Assembly: GCA_964427285.1 (NCBI GenBank)
Contig: CAYRTS010000104.1
Coordinates: forward strand, 1-9,237
Reading direction: 5' to 3'
DNA from: SPCO01 sp964427285
GTDB lineage: Bacteria; Chloroflexota; Limnocylindria; Limnocylindrales; CSP1-4
Length of the DNA: 9,237 nt
The position numbers were made by a program, and so were the translations under genes. Positions 5,490 through 9,237 of this stretch are shown here, in pieces (position 1 is the first letter of the stretch; every line of letters starts with the position of its first letter). Below the pieces are notes generated by a model. The model made no database searches and was not told where the DNA came from. It was given only the letters and a program-made list of their open reading frames with translations.

Positions 5490-5960
5490 ATGCCAAAGCA
5501 ACGACGGCCCGTCAACGACTTCTCGCCACTTGAGCAGGCGGCGTGGGGCGGCCTGCTAGGGATGCACGGCCGGCTCTTCCATCTCATCGAGCAGCAGCTG
5601 CTCGATCAGTTCCGGATCTCGCACGCCGAGTTCGAAGTCCTCCTCCGCCTGTCGTGGGCGGACGGCCATCGCATGCGGATCCAGGATCTTGCCGCACAAA
5701 GCCTGCTGACGCGAAGCGGGATCAGCCGGGTGGTCGAGCGACTCGCCCGGATCGATCTCGTCTCCCGTGAAGGTGCACCGGAGGATGGACGGGGCGCATA
5801 TGCGGTCCTGACGGGGCGCGGCGTCGGAACGATCGGTGCGGCTCTGGCGACCCACGTCGCACTCGTCCGGGCCGAGTTCCTCGATCGATTCGTCGAGTCG
5901 GAGCTGCACGTGATGGCCGGGTTCTGGCGACGCGTCGAGGACCACGACAGCGAACCTTAG
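5490..5960 (+). CDS. MarR family transcriptional regulator
   Basis: A 156-residue winged-helix regulator. The N-terminal dimerisation helix (LEQAAWGGLLGMHGRLFHLI) leads to the DNA-binding core, residues about 50-115: FEVLLRLSWADGHRMRIQDL, the recognition helix LTRSGISRVVERLARIDLV, and the wing REGAPEDGRGAYAVLT, where DGRGAYAVLT replaces the usual DRRxxxVxLT. The C-terminal helix completes the dimer interface (AEFLDRFVESELHVMAGFWRR). ATG 5490 is preferred; eleven in-frame codons before it run through the operator. It probably represses both itself and the divergent ABM-cupin gene, with relief by a small ligand such as a phenolic compound, as is common in this family. The ligand is unknown. Confidence 0.92.
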   Translation: MPKQRRPVNDFSPLEQAAWGGLLGMHGRLFHLIEQQLLDQFRISHAEFEVLLRLSWADGHRMRIQDLAAQSLLTRSGISRVVERLARIDLVSREGAPEDGRGAYAVLTGRGVGTIGAALATHVALVRAEFLDRFVESELHVMAGFWRRVEDHDSEP

Positions 5961-5971
5961 GTCGGCCGAAG

Positions 5972-6112
5972 TCAGGCCATCGCGATCGTAGCGACACTCG
6001 CGCCTGCGTCCAGCGGGCCGCCGAGGCCGATCAGCTCTCGGACCAGGGGTGTCCCGACGTTGCCCGGGGCACCGGTGACGAGGACTGGCGCCGTGGGCCA
6101 ATCGGGCGTCAT
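5972..6112 (-). pseudogene. N-terminal stub of an NmrA-like NAD(P)-binding reductase
   Basis: Forty-six codons beginning MTPDWPTAPVLVTGAPGNVG. This is the first strand and the GxxGxxG nucleotide loop of an atypical short-chain reductase, followed by its first helix TPLVRELIGLGG. The match stops after about 32 residues and the frame ends at 5972, close to the end of the convergent marR. A working enzyme of this kind has 200-300 residues, so this is a remnant. Its ATG overlaps the stop of the complete reductase upstream (ATGA, 6109-6112), so it would be translated by coupling. It may be the remains of a second reductase of a former operon. Confidence 0.68.
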
Positions 6113-6747
6113 CGATAGCAGACGAACGGAGCCGCTTGCGCGAAGGTCGGCTCGGCGGCTTGCGCGAGCATGAAGTCCGCGATGTCCGCCCGGGAGATCC
6201 GGGCCCCCGGGTGCAGGACGTCAAGACCCGCACCATACCGTCGGGTGTGCGGCCCGTCGGTCACCAGCGGCGGCCGGACCGCGACCCATTCGAGACCGGA
6301 CGCCAGGAGTTCGTCGAACTCCGCCTGCTTTGCGGCCACCACGTGCCCGGAGACCAGCCGCACGATCCGCGAGGCGAAGCGGTCGATCGTCGGCTTATGG
6401 TCCCCTGGCACGTCGACGGCCGCACCGGACAGATTCACGATCCGTCGGACCCCGGTATCCCGCATCGCCTCGATCACGGTGCGCATGCCGTCGCGCAGCG
6501 CGACCACCTGGTCGGCGGTATTCCCGTCCGGTCCGAGTGCGCTGATGACCGCCTCCGCACCCGATACGGCGTCGCGGACGGCGTCGGGTTCGCTGACAGA
6601 CCCGGGTACGACCCGAACCCGCTCCGCGAGCGGACCGAGCTTCAGGGGGTCGCGGACGAGGATGGTCACGTCGTGGCCTGCGGCGAGCGCCTGCTCGACG
6701 ACCAGTCGTCCGATCCTGCCGGTGCCCCCCAGCACGGTGAGTCTCAC
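6109..6747 (-). CDS. NAD(P)H-binding reductase, atypical SDR / NmrA-like
   Basis: A 212-residue Rossmann-fold protein. The nucleotide-binding loop GGTGRIG (7-13) follows the first strand VRLTVL. Next come the second strand with a basic residue after it (VTILVRDPLKL), the SALG stretch typical of NmrA/biliverdin-reductase-B-like proteins, and VRRIVNLSGAAV with the strand that carries the active-site region. EWVAVRPPLVTDG is the usual late strand of the group, and ISRADIADFML the usual helix. Length suits the short flavin-reductase/NAD(P)H-binding subgroup. The substrate is unknown. The GTG at 6747 is chosen because TAGAAT lies seven bases before it, as in leaderless transcripts, and the domain starts right there; no ribosome binding site is visible. 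The ORF is open further upstream, but without homology. It may be part of the same detoxification theme as the neighbouring MarR unit, which is inference. Confidence 0.87.
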   Translation of the reverse strand: MRLTVLGGTGRIGRLVVEQALAAGHDVTILVRDPLKLGPLAERVRVVPGSVSEPDAVRDAVSGAEAVISALGPDGNTADQVVALRDGMRTVIEAMRDTGVRRIVNLSGAAVDVPGDHKPTIDRFASRIVRLVSGHVVAAKQAEFDELLASGLEWVAVRPPLVTDGPHTRRYGAGLDVLHPGARISRADIADFMLAQAAEPTFAQAAPFVCYR

Positions 6748-6754
6748 GGAGTCG

Positions 6755-6760
6755 ATTCTA
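6755..6760 (-). promoter_or_regulatory. -10 element for a leaderless reductase mRNA
   Basis: TAGAAT on the minus strand, exactly seven bases before the GTG at 6747. A transcript would start at or next to the start codon, which explains why no ribosome binding site is present. No good -35 is visible. Confidence 0.5.
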
Positions 6761-7050
6761 GCGACGAGCACAGTGCCCGTCCGGCAGACGCCGCCTGACG
6801 TCGGCTCCGGCGATCGGAACGAGCTTGAATGCCGAGTGAGCACGCTCACGTCCAACACCTGTCGGGCGCGCGATTGCACCTCACCCGGCCATGACGGCCC
6901 GTCATGAGCCCCGGATCAGCGCGGCGCAGACTGGGCCGAAGGACGCGGGGAATCCGTTCGCGCACCCGGCGCGGCGGTCGGCGGCGACGTCGGGAGGCCC
7001 GGGGCAGGGCCCAAAGGGGGCGGTCAACCGGCGCCTGGATCGCCGCCTGG
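6761..7050. other. Gene-free stretch with two palindromes
   Basis: No frame here shows recognisable homology. Two operator-like palindromes occur: GTGAGCACGCTCAC (6836-6849) and CATGACGGCCCGTCATG (6890-6906). The base run from about 6930 to 7040 is very G-rich (many GGCGG and GGGG runs) without coding character. Confidence 0.4.
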
Positions 7051-7051
7051 C

Positions 7052-7162
7052 TTGACGCGACGGACGCGATCGTCGCCGGGCGAGGTCATCGCCCTGGACG
7101 ACCGGGGCGAGCCGGACTTCGCCCTCCTCCAGGACCGCATCGCGTCGGGGTTCGTGCGTTGA
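7052..7162 (+). pseudogene. Possible ATP-dependent DNA ligase remnant, frameshifted
   Basis: In the frame of 7079 the DNA reads GEVIALDDRGEPDFALLQ, then DRIASGF and a stop. This resembles the stretch after the ligase active-site region in LigD-type ATP-dependent ligases (DGEVVALDxxGxPxFxxLQxR). In another frame just before it, DATDAIVAG supplies the expected residues in front of GEV, so a single-base frameshift near 7080 would join them. The KxDG active-site lysine motif and all other parts are absent. The match is short, so this is tentative. Confidence 0.4.
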
Positions 7163-7202
7163 GCGCGCGGCGGGGATCGGATCGCCGGCTCGGCAGCCGG
7201 GT

Positions 7203-7253
7203 GGCGGATAGAGCGAACCCCGGCTGCACGAGCCGGGTTTCGCGTGCTCCGCC
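7203..7253. repeat. Long imperfect hairpin
   Basis: A 51-base inverted repeat. The outer stem GGCGGA/TCCGCC (7203-7208, 7248-7253) and a four-by-four internal loop enclose an inner 13-bp stem with one mismatch (GCGAACCCCGGCT, 7213-7225; AGCCGGGTTTCGC, 7231-7243) and a five-base loop. There is no T-run on either side, so it is not a classical intrinsic terminator. It may end transcription of a former plus-strand gene, or be a REP-like or structured RNA element. Confidence 0.5.
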
Positions 7254-7355
7254 CAAGGTCGGGCATGCGTTCTGATCTTGTTCCTGCTTTTGGCCGCTCT
7301 GGGTCTCGCCTGATTTGGGCCGCACCGACTCTACGGCAGGCCTGCCCCACGAACG

Positions 7356-7378
7356 ATCCAGCCGGCGTCAGGCTGGAT
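7356..7378 (-). terminator. Hairpin over the tetR stop codon
   Basis: ATCCAGCC (7356-7363) and GGCTGGAT (7371-7378) form a perfect 8-bp stem with a seven-base loop that contains the tetR stop codon. A second perfect palindrome, GGCAGGCCTGCC (7335-7346), follows within ten bases. No T-run is seen, so a role as terminator or 3' stabiliser is only probable. Confidence 0.4.
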
Positions 7379-8042
7379 ACCAAACCCTCGCGAGGCCGTC
7401 GAGGATCAGATCGAGCCCGTACTCGAACTCGTCTCCATAGTCGTAGCCGGCCTTCATCGCGTGCTCGGTGACGAATGCCTCGAGGTTCGGGTACTCGTTG
7501 ACAGGGAATGGCTGGAGCATGGTCTCCGCGATCTCCGCAACGGGGACCCCGCGTTCAGACGGCAGACTCATCTTCGTCAGGGCGAAGCCGTAGATGTAGC
7601 CATCCAGGACTGAGTAGGCGTGCGCGACCATCGCCATGTCGAAGCCCGCCGCGCGAAGATTGCCGATCACCGCGTCGTGGTGCCGCAGGTTTGCGGGGCC
7701 GGGGTGGATGCGCGACTCCATCAGTCCGATCGCCCAGCGGTGGCGCGCCAGAACCTCGCGGACCGAGATCGCCCGCCTGCGCATGTCCGTCCGCCAGTCA
7801 CCACCGCTTGACGGCAAGTCGATCTCGCCGAAGACGAGATCGATCATCCCGTCGACGAGGTCCTCCTTGTCCGTGACGTGGCGGTAGAGCGCCATGGGGG
7901 CGACCCCGAGCACCTCCGCCAGCTTACGCATGCTGAGTGCCGCGAACCCGCCCGCGTCGGCGTGAGCGATCGCCGCCCGCAGCACGCGCTCCCGGCTCAA
8001 TCGACTTGGGCGTTCCACGCTCGAAATCGCGCGGATGGCCAT
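7368..8042 (-). CDS. TetR/AcrR family transcriptional regulator
   Basis: A 224-residue repressor. The N-terminal TetR HTH is clear: LSRERVLRAAIAHADAGGFA (15-34), LSMRKLAEVLGVAPMALYRH (36-55), VTDKEDLVDGMIDLVF. The C-terminal ligand-binding region is all helical and resembles the tetracycline-repressor C-domain group (WRTDMRRRAISVREVLARHR, FDMAMVAHAYSVLDGYIYGF, EFEYGLDLILDGLARV). ATG 8042 has AAGGAG five bases upstream (8048-8053), and the homology starts soon after it. The in-frame extension upstream runs through the operators and is not coding. The gene diverges from the DUF4386 gene; the two identical 15-bp palindromes between them are its likely binding sites. Its expected role is to repress the membrane protein gene and perhaps itself until a ligand binds. 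Confidence 0.93.
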   Translation of the reverse strand: MAIRAISSVERPSRLSRERVLRAAIAHADAGGFAALSMRKLAEVLGVAPMALYRHVTDKEDLVDGMIDLVFGEIDLPSSGGDWRTDMRRRAISVREVLARHRWAIGLMESRIHPGPANLRHHDAVIGNLRAAGFDMAMVAHAYSVLDGYIYGFALTKMSLPSERGVPVAEIAETMLQPFPVNEYPNLEAFVTEHAMKAGYDYGDEFEYGLDLILDGLARVWYPA

Positions 8043-8085
8043 CCAGGCTCCTTCGTCTTGCGGCCGACCGTCGTCAACCTGGTGC

Positions 8086-8114
8086 TTGACAGCGTACACC
8101 GTACGCGCTAGCGT
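8086..8114 (+). promoter_or_regulatory. Promoter of the DUF4386 gene
   Basis: TTGACA (8086-8091, perfect -35), a 17-base spacer and TAGCGT (8109-8114, TAnnnT -10). The first TetR-type operator fills the spacer and the second begins inside the -10. The leader up to the ATG at 8248 would be about 127 bases. Confidence 0.65.
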
Positions 8115-8125
8115 ACACCGTACGC
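8092..8125. promoter_or_regulatory. Tandem TetR operators
   Basis: Two exact copies of GCGTACACCGTACGC (8092-8106 and 8111-8125) separated by four bases. Each is a palindrome with six-base arms GCGTAC/GTACGC around a three-base centre. The centre-to-centre distance is 19 bp. They lie 50-83 bases upstream of tetR and cover the promoter of the divergent gene. TetR-family dimers bind 15-bp palindromes of this kind. Confidence 0.78.
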
Positions 8126-8157
8126 AAGACGGGCTGCGTCGCGCGCGAGGAGGCGCC

Positions 8158-8181
8158 GTGGCACGACCGACCGTGGTGTGA
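8158..8181 (+). CDS. Seven-codon leader ORF in the DUF4386 5' region
   Basis: GTG at 8158 with a perfect AGGAGG (8148-8153) four bases upstream opens a seven-codon frame (VARPTVV) closed by TGA at 8179. The ribosome binding site is stronger than that of the real gene 66 bases further on. It could be a regulatory leader peptide, or a leftover start from a lost gene. It is too short for any homology argument. Confidence 0.3.
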   Translation: MARPTVV

Positions 8182-8247
8182 TCGCCTGACCCAAAGCGCG
8201 ATCGTGTCCGACTGATCCGGCATCGACCACACGAGTGAGGGAACGAA

Positions 8248-9027
8248 ATGACGAACCGATCGATCACCGGCGCGACCCGCCCGGCCGTCGACTACTCCCA
8301 GCGCAACGTCGCGCTCGCTGCGGCATTCGGCCTGCTGTTCATGGCGCTGTTGGCCCCATTTGCCCAGTTCGGGGTGATGCAGACCCTTGTTGTGCCGGGC
8401 GACGCGGTCGCGACCACGAGCAACATCGTTGCCTCCTCGGGTCTCTTCCGTGCCGCCATCGCCGCCTTCCTGATCGTCGCGATCCTGGACGTCGTGGTGG
8501 CAGCGGGGCTGTACGCCCTCCTTCGACGAGCGAACGAGAGCCTCGCGCTTCTCGCGGCGTGGCTGCGCGTCGCATATGCCGCTGTCTTTGCGTTCGCGCT
8601 TGTCAACTTGCTTGATGTGGCGCAACTCGTCCAGGGCGCGGGCGCGACGCCCCTGTCGGCTGCGCAGCTCCAGACACAGGTCGCCTCGTCCCTCGCCTCA
8701 TTCGACAACAGCTGGGACCTGGGGCTGGCGATCTTCGGCCTGCATCTCGTAGTCCTTGGCGCCCTGTTGTTCAAGTCCGTCGACTTCCCGAATGTCCTCG
8801 GCGCCCTGGTGATCCTCGCCGGCGCCGGCTACCTGGCCGATTCGTTCGGAACGATCCTCGTGGCTGACTACGCGCTGACCATCGGCGTCTTCACCTTTAT
8901 CGGTGAGGTAGTGCTGATCGTCTGGCTGTTCAAGCTCGCGATCAAAGGGTCCCGAGTTTCCGAGAGCTTTCGAACGCATGAGGGGGCGTCGGCCCGCCAG
9001 GTCGGGACAGCTCCAGCGGCCAACTGA
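8248..9027 (+). CDS. DUF4386 domain-containing membrane protein
   Basis: A 259-residue integral membrane protein. It has six hydrophobic segments at about 22-45, 68-92, 98-122, 156-175, 183-204 and 207-232, with short charged ends. YALLRRANESLALLAAWLRV (89-108) and the later FDNSWDLGLAIFGLHLVVLG (152-171) are characteristic of DUF4386 proteins, whose function is not known. The ATG has GAGGGA six bases upstream. The C-terminal tail of about 25 residues is polar. The gene stands alone on its strand and diverges from tetR, with operators over its promoter, so it is the probable target of that repressor. A role in membrane response to a toxic compound is inference. Confidence 0.9.
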   Translation: MTNRSITGATRPAVDYSQRNVALAAAFGLLFMALLAPFAQFGVMQTLVVPGDAVATTSNIVASSGLFRAAIAAFLIVAILDVVVAAGLYALLRRANESLALLAAWLRVAYAAVFAFALVNLLDVAQLVQGAGATPLSAAQLQTQVASSLASFDNSWDLGLAIFGLHLVVLGALLFKSVDFPNVLGALVILAGAGYLADSFGTILVADYALTIGVFTFIGEVVLIVWLFKLAIKGSRVSESFRTHEGASARQVGTAPAAN

Positions 9028-9153
9028 CCAACGGCATCCGGGTTCGCCATCCAGAAGACGTGGCCGGACCGGTCGTTCGGGACTACGGAGGTGATTGTCG
9101 CCCTGGGCGATCGGGCACCCTTGGCAACGAACAGCGACGGCTGGGGGCCCCAC

Positions 9154-9181
9154 TTGTGGTTACCAGTTCTTGTGGTAGTGT
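9154..9181 (+). promoter_or_regulatory. Promoter for a leaderless antitoxin mRNA, with repeats
   Basis: TTGTGG (9154-9159), 16 bases and TAGTGT (9176-9181) precede the ATG at 9189 by exactly seven bases, giving a transcript that starts at the start codon. CTTGTGGT occurs twice (9153-9160, 9169-9176). An inverted repeat TGGTAGT (9173-9179) / ACTACCA (9195-9201) spans the start codon and could be an autoregulatory site. Confidence 0.5.
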
Positions 9182-9188
9182 CGATGCC

Positions 9189-9237
9189 ATGCGTACTACC
9201 ATCGATAAGGCCGGACGCTTGGTGATCCCCCGCTCGC
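9189..9237 (+). CDS. AbrB/MazE-type antitoxin, N-terminal end only (partial)
   Basis: The first 16 codons, cut by the window edge: MRTTIDKAGRLVIPRS. This is the classic start of a SpoVT/AbrB swapped-hairpin domain, where the strand-turn-strand TTIDKAGRLVIP binds DNA. Such genes are usually VapB-like antitoxins followed by a PIN-domain toxin, which would lie to the right of the window. No ribosome binding site is seen; a -10 element seven bases upstream suggests a leaderless message. Confidence 0.75.
   Translation, partial: MRTTIDKAGRLVIPRS

Noticed and set aside
5384..5587. Upstream extension of the ABM-cupin frame
   Set aside because: It runs through the promoter and operators into marR on the other strand; the ATG at 5383 has a good ribosome binding site.
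6904..7275. A 123-codon plus-strand frame in the gap
   Set aside because: Arg/Gly-rich, low-complexity translation with no family signal; only the short ligase-like stretch inside it, in mixed frames, looks real.
7335..7346. Perfect palindrome GGCAGGCCTGCC
   Set aside because: A 12-bp GC palindrome is not rare at this base composition; mentioned only with the tetR end hairpin.
8043..8267. Upstream extension of the tetR frame
   Set aside because: It crosses the operators and the start of the divergent gene; the homology begins after ATG 8042, which has AAGGAG upstream.
9030..9110. Minus-strand segment reading DRSGHVFWMANPDA, somewhat like a glyoxalase/VOC strand
   Set aside because: Too short and lacking the metal-binding residues and flanking strands; I cannot separate it from chance.
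1..9237. tRNA, rRNA, CRISPR arrays and complete insertion sequences
   Set aside because: I looked for cloverleaf arms, regularly spaced repeats and paired terminal repeats and saw none.

Overview
This is a GC-rich (roughly two thirds G+C by eye) bacterial chromosomal window with dense, short, mostly two- or three-gene transcription units. The protein families (PadR/small membrane protein pair, DUF4386, SRPBCC, GAF-cyclase, NmrA-like reductase) and promoters that would give leaderless mRNAs (TAnnnT seven bases before a start codon) suggest an Actinobacteriota or Chloroflexota-type organism. This is inference from gene content; there is no marker gene in the window. No tRNA, rRNA, CRISPR array or complete mobile element was seen.

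Left part (1-2700, minus strand): a probable operon read right to left. A PadR repressor (2324-2647) lies behind an ATATCG-type palindromic operator. It is followed by a six-TM membrane protein (1513-2307), a small secreted protein (1160-1459), an SRPBCC/START-like protein (641-1093) and a chimeric reading frame (1-624, cut by the window edge). The chimera starts as a second SRPBCC protein and changes after about 40 residues into the C-terminal part of a large serine recombinase.

Centre (2752-4630): a GAF-domain class III nucleotidyl cyclase on plus (2924-4135) whose usual transition-state Asn is Ile. It is flanked by gene debris: a truncated LuxR-type HTH on minus at its start, then on plus a C-terminal piece of a pyridine-nucleotide disulfide oxidoreductase overlapping its stop codon, and a frameshifted piece of an IS21-type istB gene.

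Right-centre (4631-6760): a divergent, MarR-controlled unit. A cupin (4631-5062) is preceded in frame by an ABM-like ferredoxin-fold domain, giving one 250-residue frame (to 5383). It diverges from a marR gene (5490-5960), and the gap holds overlapping promoters and four copies of a TGCGTG/CACGCA half-site. Then come, on minus, a complete NAD(P)-binding reductase (6109-6747) and, overlapping it by ATGA, a 46-residue N-terminal stub of another such reductase.

Right part (6748-9237): about 620 bases without an intact gene, holding a small DNA-ligase-like remnant, hairpins and palindromes. Next is a TetR repressor (7368-8042, minus) diverging from a DUF4386 membrane protein (8248-9027, plus), with two identical 15-bp operators laid over the promoter. 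The first 16 codons of an AbrB/MazE-like antitoxin gene run off the right end.

Overall picture: three self-contained regulator/effector units (PadR, MarR and TetR, each with a visible operator), probably for small-molecule or membrane stress responses, separated by fragments of genes. The fragments suggest repeated insertion and deletion at gene borders. The most unusual items are the SRPBCC-recombinase chimera, the ABM-cupin fusion with an internal start, the operator arrays and the altered cyclase active site.
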